Shown here: positions 8,093 to 16,217 of the stretch, piece after piece
Position numbering within the stretch: the first letter of the stretch is position 1
Layout of the letters: every line of letters starts with the position of its first letter
Source: GCA-020356105 sp964347475
Lineage (GTDB): Bacteria > Pseudomonadota > Alphaproteobacteria > UBA8366 > JADFVY01
Length of the DNA stretch: 64,000 nt
Assembly: GCA_964347475.1 (NCBI GenBank)
Contig: CAYFYY010000010.1
Location: forward strand, 1 to 64,000
Direction of reading: 5' to 3'
Translations under genes and position numbers: made by a program
Notes under the pieces: generated by a model
Databases searched by the model: none
Told to the model about the DNA's origin: nothing
Seen by the model: only the letters and a program-made list of their open reading frames with translations

Positions 8093-8977
8093 ATGCGACT
8101 CGCCGACCGCTTCGTCTGGGGCGCCCGGACCTATGTCATGGGCATCGTGAACGTCACGCCGGATTCGTTTTCCGGCGACGGGCTGCATGGCGACGATCCG
8201 GGGGCCGTCGACCGGGCTCTCGCGCAGGCGGCAGATTTCGCCGAGGCCGGGGCGGATATCCTCGATGTCGGCGGCGAGAGCACGCGCCCCGGCGCCACGC
8301 CGCTCAGCGCGGAAGACGAGAAACGTCGGGTCCTGCCGGTGATCGAGGCCATCGCCCGGGAGCTGCCGCAGGCCATCGTTTCCGTCGACACCTTCAAGGC
8401 CCCGGTCGCTGCTGCGGCGCTCGATTGCGGCGCCCACATCGTCAATGACGTCTGGGGGCTGCGCGCCGACCCCGAGCTCGGGCCGCTCGCTGCCGCCCGC
8501 AATGCGCCGGTGATCCTGATGCACAATCGCAGCCGTCCCAGCGAGGTCGTCATGGACCGCCTCGGCGGCAGCTACCTTGGCGCCGAATACGACGATTTCC
8601 TTGAAGACATTGCCTCGGAGTTGCGCGCCCTGGCGCAAGGTGCGCTCGCCGCGGGCATACCCCGGGACCAGATCATTCTCGATCCCGGGATCGGATTCGG
8701 CAAGACCGTGGCCCAGAACATGACGCTGATCAACCGCATCGATCGGTTCAAGGCGCTCGGATATCCCGTCCTTTCCGGACCCAGCCGGAAGAGCTTTATC
8801 GGGCGCGTCCTCGACCTGCCGGTCGAAGACCGAGTCGAGGGCACCGCGGCGGCGGTTGCCCTGTCGATCGTGCGCGGCGCCGACATCGTGCGTGTGCACG
8901 ACGTAAGGGCCATGGTCCGGGTGGCGCGCATGACCGACGCCCTGTTGCAGGTGCGGCCCGACGACAAGACCCCATGA
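8093..8977 (+). CDS. folP: Dihydropteroate synthase
   Basis: This 294-residue folate enzyme joins p-aminobenzoate to 6-hydroxymethyl-dihydropterin pyrophosphate. Both family signatures are visible: GIVNVTPDSFSGDG near residue 20 (pyrophosphate loop) and DVGGESTRPGATPL near 60. SGPSRKSFIGR near 230 is the pABA/sulfonamide-site loop. Length is normal for the family. The stop overlaps the start of folK by 4 bases (ATGA), showing translational coupling. Confidence 0.96.
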   Translation: MRLADRFVWGARTYVMGIVNVTPDSFSGDGLHGDDPGAVDRALAQAADFAEAGADILDVGGESTRPGATPLSAEDEKRRVLPVIEAIARELPQAIVSVDTFKAPVAAAALDCGAHIVNDVWGLRADPELGPLAAARNAPVILMHNRSRPSEVVMDRLGGSYLGAEYDDFLEDIASELRALAQGALAAGIPRDQIILDPGIGFGKTVAQNMTLINRIDRFKALGYPVLSGPSRKSFIGRVLDLPVEDRVEGTAAAVALSIVRGADIVRVHDVRAMVRVARMTDALLQVRPDDKTP

Positions 8978-9468
8978 CCGTCGTCTATCTCGCGCTCGGC
9001 AGCAATCTCGGCGACCGCGTCGCCAATCTCGAGGCTGCGATCGCCGCCCTGCCGCCAGCCGTGCAGGTGACCTGTCGGTCGCCGATCTACGAAACCGATC
9101 CGGCCTACGTCACCGACCAGCCGGCCTTCCTCAACTTGGCAGTTGCCGGCGACACCGCGCTGGAGGCCGAGAATCTGCTGCGGCAGCTGAAGCGAATCGA
9201 GCGCGATCTCGGTCGCACGCCCGGCCGCCGGTATGGCCCGCGCCTCATCGACATCGACATCATCTTCTTCGGCAGCCGGATTGTCCAATCGCCGGGACTG
9301 GTCATCCCCCATCCGCGCCTTGCCGAACGGGCCTTCGTGCTGAAGCCACTGGCCGATATCGGCCCCGAGGTCACACATCCGAAGTCTGGCGAAACTGTAC
9401 GGCAAATGTTGGAAAGATTGGGCGATGGCGGTGGCATCACGCCTTACCGGCCCGATTCGGGCGCCTGA
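8974..9468 (+). CDS. folK: 2-amino-4-hydroxy-6-hydroxymethyldihydropteridine pyrophosphokinase
   Basis: This 164-residue enzyme makes the pyrophosphorylated pterin used by FolP. Typical motifs are YLALGSNLGDR at the N terminus, PIYETDPAYVTDQPAFLN near 45, and RRYGPRLIDIDIIFF near 87 (Mg/ATP site). It overlaps folP by 4 bases, so the two consecutive folate steps are coupled. folB, which often sits between them, is absent here. Confidence 0.95.
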   Translation: MTVVYLALGSNLGDRVANLEAAIAALPPAVQVTCRSPIYETDPAYVTDQPAFLNLAVAGDTALEAENLLRQLKRIERDLGRTPGRRYGPRLIDIDIIFFGSRIVQSPGLVIPHPRLAERAFVLKPLADIGPEVTHPKSGETVRQMLERLGDGGGITPYRPDSGA

Positions 9469-9864
9469 TCCGGCACCTGCCGCCGGTGCCGTCCGCGGCG
9501 GCCGTGCATACATCAAGAGGAAATACCTGAGTCCGGGACATCCGGCATCCGCGGCCGCCCCGGCACACGTTATTTCATCATCGACAACGTCACCGCAAGA
9601 ATGTGATTCAAAGAATATTGGGTGGGCCTTTCGACTAGTCGAACGAGTCCTGTAAACCGCAAAAAATGAGTCTTTGTAATTAAATTTTTGTTAAACTTTA
9701 TCTTTTATTTTACTCAGAGATGCCCGGATTTCGGTAATCATGGGTCGGCCCAATGCGGCGACCCGGTCCGATTCCCGGGTCGAGAATGTTGCAATGCAGC
9801 AAACTTCCTGGTAAATTTGTGCGTTGCAGCAAACCCGATGTGTAGGTATTAAAGAGGACTGGAC
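9469..9864. other. 396-bp non-coding region upstream of a small XRE gene
   Basis: No convincing gene is seen. A 7-bp stem hairpin (CGGCACC 9471-9477 with GGTGCCG 9485-9491) directly follows folK and may end that transcript, though it has no T-run. Bases 9657-9718 are strikingly AT-rich for this genome (runs of A and T), typical of a promoter region. Two near-identical direct repeats lie at 9789-9834, just before the XRE gene. Confidence 0.6.
9789..9834 (+). repeat. Pair of 16-bp direct repeats, 30 bp apart
   Basis: TTGCAATGCAGCAAAC at 9789-9804 and GTGCGTTGCAGCAAAC at 9819-9834 agree at 13 of 16 positions; the core TGCAGCAAAC is identical. The 30-bp period places the two on nearly the same face of the helix. 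They lie 31 bp before the XRE-family gene, a natural place for autoregulatory operators. Confidence 0.5.
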
Positions 9865-10155
9865 ATGTCATCCAGAGATAGGGCTCTGGGGGAGCCCGGA
9901 ACCCCCGCGGATTATGGTGCGGCCGGCAGATGGCTGCGCGACCTGCGTTGTTATTGGCAGCTCACCCAGGCGGAACTGGCCGAACAGGCAGGGATCCCCG
10001 ATCCGGACATCATCGAGTGGATTGAGAGGGGTGAGATTCGCCCGCCGGCATTCGTCTATGCCGCGTATGCGCGCGCCTTTGGAATGGACCGCAAGGAGTT
10101 CGCGAAGAGCTGCGAACTGCATTACGGCGCGGCCGGGACCGCGGCTGCCGCCTGA
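9865..10155 (+). CDS. Small XRE-family helix-turn-helix protein
   Basis: This 96-residue protein carries one Cro/C1-type helix-turn-helix at about residues 20-75: GRWLRDLRCYWQLTQAELAEQ, then AGIPDPDIIEWIERGEIRP, then FVYAAYARAFGMD. There is no sensing or peptidase domain, so it is a stand-alone DNA-binding protein, probably dimeric. AAAGAGGAC precedes the ATG. It is monocistronic, convergent with the acyl-CoA dehydrogenase gene, and preceded by an AT-rich region and two direct repeats that may be its operators. Regulatory target unknown. Confidence 0.8.
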   Translation: MSSRDRALGEPGTPADYGAAGRWLRDLRCYWQLTQAELAEQAGIPDPDIIEWIERGEIRPPAFVYAAYARAFGMDRKEFAKSCELHYGAAGTAAAA

Positions 10156-10158
10156 GTC

Positions 10159-10181
10159 CGGCGGCCATCCAAGGGCCGCCG
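10159..10181 (+). terminator. Intrinsic terminator after the XRE gene
   Basis: An 8-bp stem CGGCGGCC / GGCCGCCG with a 7-base loop (ATCCAAG) is followed by a T4 run at 10188-10191. It lies between the convergent XRE and acyl-CoA dehydrogenase genes and could serve the plus-strand transcript. Confidence 0.6.
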
Positions 10182-10200
10182 CGCAGGTTTTCCCCGAAAT

Positions 10201-11985
10201 TCAGAACCGCTCCTCCGGCAGGGCCATGACGGTCCCGCCGCCCGTGGCGACGGTGGTCGCGAGTCCGGCTGCCCGCGGCAGAATCTGTTCCGCATAGAAC
10301 CGTGCCACGGTGATCTTGTCGGCAAGGCGGTCACCGTCGCCCCCACCGTCAAGGATTTCCGAGCAACGCAAAGCGGCACGGGCCAGCATCGCGCCGCCGG
10401 CGACGATTCCGAACAGCTGCAGGTAAGGCGTGGCGGCCGACAGCGCGTCGACCGCGTATTCCGGTCCGGCGTCGAGCAGCCACTGGGTCGCATTGTCCAG
10501 CGCGTCGACGGCAGCCGCAAAATGGTGCCGGATCACGGCGATCTCGTCTTCGGACCGCGGATTTAGTCCGTTGATCAGCGCGTGCAGTTCTTCGACGTAT
10601 TCGAGGGCTGCCGCGCCGTCGTCGCGAAGGAGCTTGCGGGTCACCAGATCGATCGCCTGGATGCCGTTGGTGCCCTCGTAGATCGGCGCGATCCGGGCAT
10701 CACGATAATGCTGCGCTGCGCCGGTTTCCTCGATGTAACCCATGCCGCCGTGGACCTGCACGCCGATCGAGGCGACCTCGACGCCGGTGTCCGTGCACCA
10801 GGCCTTGACGACCGGCGTGAGCAGGCCGACCCGTCGCTCCGCATAGGCGCGCCACGCCTCGTCCTCGTGGCGTTTCGCGATATCGAGCGTCGCGGCCAGA
10901 TCGTATGTAAGGGCGCGCATGGCTTCAGTCTGGGCGCGCATGGTCAGCAGCATGCGCCGCACGTCGGGATGGCCGATGATGGTGCCGCTGCCGCCGCCCG
11001 GCGGACGACCCTGTACGCGTTCGCGGGCATAGGCTCGGGCCTGTTGATAGGCCCGCTCGGCGATCGCCACGCCCTGCAGGCCGACGCTGAGCCGGGCATT
11101 GTTCATCATCGTGAACATGTACTCCATGCCGCGATTTTCCTCGCCCACGAGGTATCCGACCGCGCCCTCGTTGTCGCCGAACGCCATCGCGCAGGTCGGA
11201 CTGCCGTGGATGCCAAGCTTCTCCTCGAGCGATACGCATCGCAGATCGTTGCGGCTGCCCCGCGAGCCGTCCGCATTGATCAGGAACTTGGGCACGATGA
11301 ACAGCGATATGCCCTTGGTCCCTTCAGGCGCACCGGGCGTACGCGCCAGTACCATGTGCACGATGTTCTCGGCCAGGTCATGCTCGCCATAGGTGATGAA
11401 AATCTTCTGGCCGCGGATCAGGTAATGTTCGCCCGCCGGCTCCGCCTTGCACTTCAGCGCACCAACATCGGAGCCGGCGCCCGGCTCGGTCAGGTTCATC
11501 GTGCCGGTCCACTCGCCGGACACCAGTTTCGGCAGCCACGTCGCCTGCTGTTCGTCCGATCCGTGCGCCGTCAGCAGTTCGACGGCGCTCTGCGTCAGCA
11601 GCGGGCACAGTGCCCACGACATGTTCGCGGATTGCCAGATCTCCTGCAGCGCGATGGCCACCAGCCAAGGCAATCCCTGACCGCCATGCTCCGGCGCGAA
11701 GGGCACCGCGTTCCAGCCGCCCGCGACGAAGGCATCGTACGCCTCCGTCCAGCCCTCCGGCGTATGCACCACGCCATTCTCGTACCGCGCCCCGCCGGAC
11801 CGGTCAGCCGTTTGATTGAACGGTGCCAGCCGTTCGCGCGCCAGCTTGTCCGCCTCCTCCAGGATCGCGCCGACCAGGTCTGGCGTCGCCTCCTCCAGCC
11901 CTGCGAGCCGATTTACCGTCTCGAGAGCGCCCATCTCCTGCAGCAGGAATCGCATATCCCCGAGCGGGGCCTCGTAGGATGACAT
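10201..11985 (-). CDS. Acyl-CoA dehydrogenase, DmdC-like long form
   Basis: This 594-residue flavoprotein belongs to the long acyl-CoA dehydrogenase group that includes 3-methylmercaptopropionyl-CoA dehydrogenase (DmdC). Visible features are MNLTEPGAGSDVG (FAD/substrate loop), GIHGSPTCAM, the YIEETGAAQHYRDARI stretch, and the catalytic-base region IYEGTNGIQAIDLV. A C-terminal four-helix extension of about 130 residues is typical of this group. Start 11985 (MSSYEAPLG) has GGGAG 8-9 bases upstream; a longer frame to 12093 is not needed. It is monocistronic, divergent from the kinase array. DMSP metabolism cannot be claimed without the dmdA/B/D partners, which are absent here. Confidence 0.9.
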   Translation of the reverse strand: MSSYEAPLGDMRFLLQEMGALETVNRLAGLEEATPDLVGAILEEADKLARERLAPFNQTADRSGGARYENGVVHTPEGWTEAYDAFVAGGWNAVPFAPEHGGQGLPWLVAIALQEIWQSANMSWALCPLLTQSAVELLTAHGSDEQQATWLPKLVSGEWTGTMNLTEPGAGSDVGALKCKAEPAGEHYLIRGQKIFITYGEHDLAENIVHMVLARTPGAPEGTKGISLFIVPKFLINADGSRGSRNDLRCVSLEEKLGIHGSPTCAMAFGDNEGAVGYLVGEENRGMEYMFTMMNNARLSVGLQGVAIAERAYQQARAYARERVQGRPPGGGSGTIIGHPDVRRMLLTMRAQTEAMRALTYDLAATLDIAKRHEDEAWRAYAERRVGLLTPVVKAWCTDTGVEVASIGVQVHGGMGYIEETGAAQHYRDARIAPIYEGTNGIQAIDLVTRKLLRDDGAAALEYVEELHALINGLNPRSEDEIAVIRHHFAAAVDALDNATQWLLDAGPEYAVDALSAATPYLQLFGIVAGGAMLARAALRCSEILDGGGDGDRLADKITVARFYAEQILPRAAGLATTVATGGGTVMALPEERF

Positions 11986-12160
11986 GCCGTAGTCTCCCGT
12001 GAAAGGTACGGTTATTGCGGACCGCGACAGCAAGCGCAAGCCTTGTCGCCGGAGCCGGGCACTCTTTGGGCCGTCGTGCCGGCCGCAAGCCAAGGCGTGA
12101 CTACGACCCTGCGGTCATTTATCGTAACCCTTAAGACCAGAGTGAGGATGCGAACCGGGC

Positions 12161-14089
12161 ATGGAAGGCCAAGCCGAATCAGCCAGACGGGCGCAAATGG
12201 GCCGTCAACCGGAGTCGACAGGCCTTCCCTTCACCCGGCCGGGAGAGATCGCACGCCGGGTCTATGCGGCGCGGGTGCGACTTCTGTATTCCGGGCTCAG
12301 CATGTTGGTCGTCGGCAACCTTGCGAATGCCGCTATTCTCGCCGTCGTGCACCGGCAAGTGGTTGCGCCCGGAATCCTCCTTGGCTGGCTCGGGTTTCTC
12401 CTCCTCAGCATGATCTGGCGGATCGTCCTGACCCGGCGTTTTACGGCCGCTGACCCCGACGACGGTGCGATGCCGTTATGGGCCAGACGATACGTGATGG
12501 CCACGGCATGGACCGGGATTTCATGGGGCCTGGCCGGAATTTTCCTGCTCCCCGACGCGCCCCCCACCCACCAGATCGTTACCGCCTTTGTCCTCGGCGG
12601 CGTCGCCGCTGGCGCCGTCACCAGCCTGTCGCCGGTCTTCGCAGCCTACGTCGCCTATGTCGTGCCGACCCTTGTTCCGGTGGCCGTCCAGTTCCTGCTC
12701 ATAGGTGGCGAGACCGGCTATGGCATGGCGGCGATGTATGCGCTGTTCCTCGCTTACCTGCTCAAGGTCGGCCTGTCGCAGGGCGATGATCTGGAACGGA
12801 CGCAGCGGCTGGCGATCGAAAAGGAAAGCCTGGTCGTGGACCTCACACGGCAGAAGGAAGTGGCGGAACAGCTCAACGCGGAACTGCGCCGTCAGGTGGC
12901 CGAGCGCGAAAGCATCGCCGCCAATCTGCGCGAGCGCGAGGCCAGCCTCGCCAATGCGCAGCGCATAGCCGGACTTGCAAGCTGGGAGTGGGATCTCCGG
13001 ACGAACAAGATTCGCGGGTCGGAAGAGGCGTATCGCATCTTCGCGATCGACCGCAGCGTCGAGAGCATCACGTTCGATCAGTTCATGGAAATGGTGCACC
13101 CCGAGGACCGCGATGCGGTCATGCAAGCCGTGCGGCGATCCCTGGACAACAAAGAAGTCTACAGCGTCGAGCATCGCGTTATCGCCGCCGATGGAAGTGC
13201 CCGGGTTGTGCACCAGCAAGGCGAAGCTGCGTTCGACGGCGCCGGCAATCCGATCCGCATGACGGGCACGACCCATGACATCACCGAGCAGCATCTCACG
13301 CGTGAGGAACTGCGGGCGGCCTCGCTGCGCGCGGAGGAGGCCAGCCGTGCCAAGTCGCGGTTTCTCGCCAATATGAGTCACGAATTCCGGACTCCCCTGA
13401 ACGCGATCATCGGATACAGCGAAATTCTGCGGGAAGAGGCGATCGAGCAAGGACAAATGGCGAGCGTGGCCGACCTCGATCGCATCAAGTCCGCGGGCCG
13501 ACACCTGCTGGCCTTGGTGAACGAGGTCCTCGACCTGTCGAAGATCGAGGCCGGCAAGACCGAGTTGTACATCGAGTCGTTCGACGTCCAGGAAATGGTC
13601 GAAGACGCCGTGGCAACCGTGCGAGAGCTCGTCGAGGCGAACAATAACCGGCTCTCGCTCCATTGTGAGGCGCCGCTCGGCCGCATGGCGGCGGATGCTG
13701 TACGAGTCCGGCAAATGCTCTATAACCTGTTATCGAATGCGGGCAAATTCACTGAAAACGGCGAGGTCCGGGTTACGGTGCAAAGGGTCGCGGAACGCAA
13801 TCTACCGGCACATGACGGCTGGATCGTGATCGCCGTTTCCGACACGGGCATCGGCATGCCGCAGGATCGGGTCGAGTGCGCATTCGAGGCCTTTGCCCAG
13901 CTCGATCCATCGACGACGCGGCGACATGGCGGGACCGGCTTGGGATTGGCGATTACAAAGCATTACTGTGAAATCATGGGTGGCGCGATATCGGTGAATA
14001 GCCAACCGGGCAAGGGGAGCACGTTCACGCTCCGGCTTCCGTCAGTGGTGACGCCGGTCGAAACCGATTTGGCGCCGGCATTCGGTTGA
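12161..14089 (+). CDS. Membrane PAS sensor histidine kinase, array member 1
   Basis: This 642-residue kinase has about six membrane spans (residues ~40-205), a linker coiled coil (~210-265), a PAS/PAC domain (~270-385, with ASWEWDLRTNKIRGSEEAYRIF), a HisKA domain with phospho-acceptor H407 in ANMSHEFRTPLNAI, and a HATPase domain with LYNLLSNAGKF (N box), SDTGIGM (G1) and GGTGLGLA (G2). There is no receiver domain. It is the first of four paralogues in a row. The ATG at 12161 has only a distant GAGG upstream; an in-frame ATG at 12197 is possible. No response regulator is nearby, so phosphotransfer partners must be encoded elsewhere. The signal sensed is unknown. Confidence 0.9.
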   Translation: MEGQAESARRAQMGRQPESTGLPFTRPGEIARRVYAARVRLLYSGLSMLVVGNLANAAILAVVHRQVVAPGILLGWLGFLLLSMIWRIVLTRRFTAADPDDGAMPLWARRYVMATAWTGISWGLAGIFLLPDAPPTHQIVTAFVLGGVAAGAVTSLSPVFAAYVAYVVPTLVPVAVQFLLIGGETGYGMAAMYALFLAYLLKVGLSQGDDLERTQRLAIEKESLVVDLTRQKEVAEQLNAELRRQVAERESIAANLREREASLANAQRIAGLASWEWDLRTNKIRGSEEAYRIFAIDRSVESITFDQFMEMVHPEDRDAVMQAVRRSLDNKEVYSVEHRVIAADGSARVVHQQGEAAFDGAGNPIRMTGTTHDITEQHLTREELRAASLRAEEASRAKSRFLANMSHEFRTPLNAIIGYSEILREEAIEQGQMASVADLDRIKSAGRHLLALVNEVLDLSKIEAGKTELYIESFDVQEMVEDAVATVRELVEANNNRLSLHCEAPLGRMAADAVRVRQMLYNLLSNAGKFTENGEVRVTVQRVAERNLPAHDGWIVIAVSDTGIGMPQDRVECAFEAFAQLDPSTTRRHGGTGLGLAITKHYCEIMGGAISVNSQPGKGSTFTLRLPSVVTPVETDLAPAFG

Positions 14090-14096
14090 CGGGTCC

Positions 14097-15911
14097 ATGG
14101 TGATGGCAGACGGCAGTCGCGCATTCGTTGCCGAGCGCGTTCAACTAATCTTCAGCGATTCCTGGGCGACCCTGCCGGTCAACGTGGTCAATGCGGGGAT
14201 CGTTGCGCTGGTGCATCGCGATGTATTGCCGCTTCACGTGCCGGTCGTTTGGTTCGCGTTCATCGCATCTGTTGTTGCACTGCGGATTGCGCTCTACCTC
14301 TGGTACCGTCGCGTCACCGTGACGGAGGACAATGCGTCGGTTTGGGTGCGTCACCTGATGGTCGTCCTGGCGCTGACCGGCCTGGGATGGGGTATTGGCG
14401 GCGTCGTCATGATGGTCCTGGCGCCGCCGATCTACCAGGTCTTGATCGCGTTCGTCCTCGGCGGTATGGCAGCGGGCGGCATGCCGAGCCTGTCGCGGAT
14501 CTTTTCCGCATATGTCGTCTTCGCCATACCGGTGCTGCTGCCGGCCATCGGATATTTTGCCGTCCAGGGCACCGAACTGGATCTCTCGGTCGCCACGATG
14601 GGCATGCTGCTGCTGCTCTTCCTGCTGGCAATGGGCCGGCGCCAGGAGGCGAATATCGTCGACTCGATGTGGGTTGCAAAGGAGAACCGCAGCCTGGTGC
14701 AGGATCTTCGTCGCGAAATCGCCGAACGAGAGCAGGTCGAAGCCAGGCTGCGCCGGCGCGAACATACGCTCGCGCGCGCCCAGCGGATCGCGCAAATGGG
14801 CAGCTGGGAATGGAATATCGAAACCGGTCAGATCACGTCCTCGCCCGAGAATAACCGGCTGTTCGGGCGCCACGACGATGCGCCGCCATCCAGCCTGGAG
14901 ACTGTTCTCAAGGCCGTCCACCCGGATGATCGCAGGCGGATCGAGGACGTGAAAAGGCGCGCCGTTGCCGATGGCACCGCCTATAGCTGCGACTACCGGA
15001 TCCTCATGCCGGACGGCAGCGAACGCGTGATCTTCGAACAGGCCGATGTGACGTGCGACGAGACCGGCCGGGCAACGCTGGTCACAGGCATCAACCTCGA
15101 TATCACCGACCGCTACCGCGCCCAGGAGAGGTTGCGCGGCGCGATGCACGAGGCCGAGGCCGCAAGCGAAGCGAAATCGCAGTTCCTGGCGAATATGAGC
15201 CACGAGCTGCGGACGCCGCTGAATGCGATCATAGGCTACAGCGAAATCCTCAAGGAGGATGCGCTCGAGCGCAGTGCGACCACATTCATCCCCGATCTCG
15301 AGAAGATCAATGTGGCGGGCCGCCATCTGCTGGAGCTCATCAACGATGTCCTCGATCTGTCGCGCATCGAAGCCGGCCGCGCCGAGGTGGTCGTTGAGAG
15401 CGTCGAACTCGCGCCGTTCATGGACGAGGTGGTGGCGACAGTTCAGCCACTTGTTGCGCTGAACAACAACCGGTTCGAGCTCGATTGCCCTGCCGATATC
15501 GGCGAGATACGCACCGACGTGACAAAGCTTCGTCAGATCCTGTTCAATCTCTTGTCCAATGCCGCCAAATTTACCGATAAGGGGGAGATTCGAATGCAGG
15601 TTTCCCGGTTCGCCGATGATGCCGCGGCGGGCGGAGTGGAGTGGGTTCGCTTCGTCGTCTCCGATACCGGCATCGGCATTGCCCCGGAGGACCAGGATTC
15701 GGTCTTTCTGGCGTTCGAGCGCAGCGAGGCGCGCCGCAGCTCCCGTTATGATGGCACGGGGCTGGGCCTGGCAATCTGCCGGCACTACTGCGAAATGATG
15801 GGAGGCGTAATCTCGGTCGAGAGCGTCGAAGGGAAGGGTTCGGTGTTCACCGTGCGACTGCCGGCCGAGGCGCCGGACCAGCGGCCCGTCGATGTCATGA
15901 GTGCCGAATAG
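14097..15911 (+). CDS. Membrane PAS sensor histidine kinase, array member 2
   Basis: This 604-residue paralogue of the preceding kinase starts only 7 bp after it and is surely cotranscribed. It has the same layout: about six spans to residue ~185, coiled coil, PAS (MGSWEWNIETGQITSSPENN), HisKA with H369 in NMSHELRTPLNAI, then HATPase with LFNLLSNAAKF, SDTGIGI and GTGLGLAI. The start may be the ATG at 14097 or the in-frame one at 14103. The HisKA and ATPase parts look much more alike between members than the membrane parts, suggesting duplication followed by divergence of the input domain. Confidence 0.9.
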   Translation: MVMADGSRAFVAERVQLIFSDSWATLPVNVVNAGIVALVHRDVLPLHVPVVWFAFIASVVALRIALYLWYRRVTVTEDNASVWVRHLMVVLALTGLGWGIGGVVMMVLAPPIYQVLIAFVLGGMAAGGMPSLSRIFSAYVVFAIPVLLPAIGYFAVQGTELDLSVATMGMLLLLFLLAMGRRQEANIVDSMWVAKENRSLVQDLRREIAEREQVEARLRRREHTLARAQRIAQMGSWEWNIETGQITSSPENNRLFGRHDDAPPSSLETVLKAVHPDDRRRIEDVKRRAVADGTAYSCDYRILMPDGSERVIFEQADVTCDETGRATLVTGINLDITDRYRAQERLRGAMHEAEAASEAKSQFLANMSHELRTPLNAIIGYSEILKEDALERSATTFIPDLEKINVAGRHLLELINDVLDLSRIEAGRAEVVVESVELAPFMDEVVATVQPLVALNNNRFELDCPADIGEIRTDVTKLRQILFNLLSNAAKFTDKGEIRMQVSRFADDAAAGGVEWVRFVVSDTGIGIAPEDQDSVFLAFERSEARRSSRYDGTGLGLAICRHYCEMMGGVISVESVEGKGSVFTVRLPAEAPDQRPVDVMSAE

Positions 15912-16217
15912 CGACCCATCCGCATGGTGCCCTCGGTCTAATGCGCAGCGCCACGTCTGCCGGTCCGGCAACCGGCTGGCTCCGGCGACCGCGGTTCAGC
16001 ACGGCAAGGTTGTCAGACGGCGCAGCGAAAGCGGCATTCGCAGGGTGCAACGCTCGATAGCATGGTCGCTAGCGCGCTCCCGTGCCGTTAACGTGAAATT
16101 GACGCCTTCAGGATAACATACCCGGGTGCAGTTCCGCGCGTCCATCGGGACGACGCGTGGACTGGTGTTGGCAGTTGCTTTGGAGGCCCGCGCGGTTTGG
16201 CGCCCAAATGAACACAG
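15912..16217. other. 306-bp gap between kinase genes 2 and 3
   Basis: No gene is seen. The sequence is less GC-biased near 16085-16130 (TTGACG at 16099-16104), but no -10 fits at normal spacing. Just before kinase 3, an ATG at 16208 opens a 10-codon frame that overlaps the real start at 16218 out of frame; it could be a leader peptide or chance. Confidence 0.5.
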
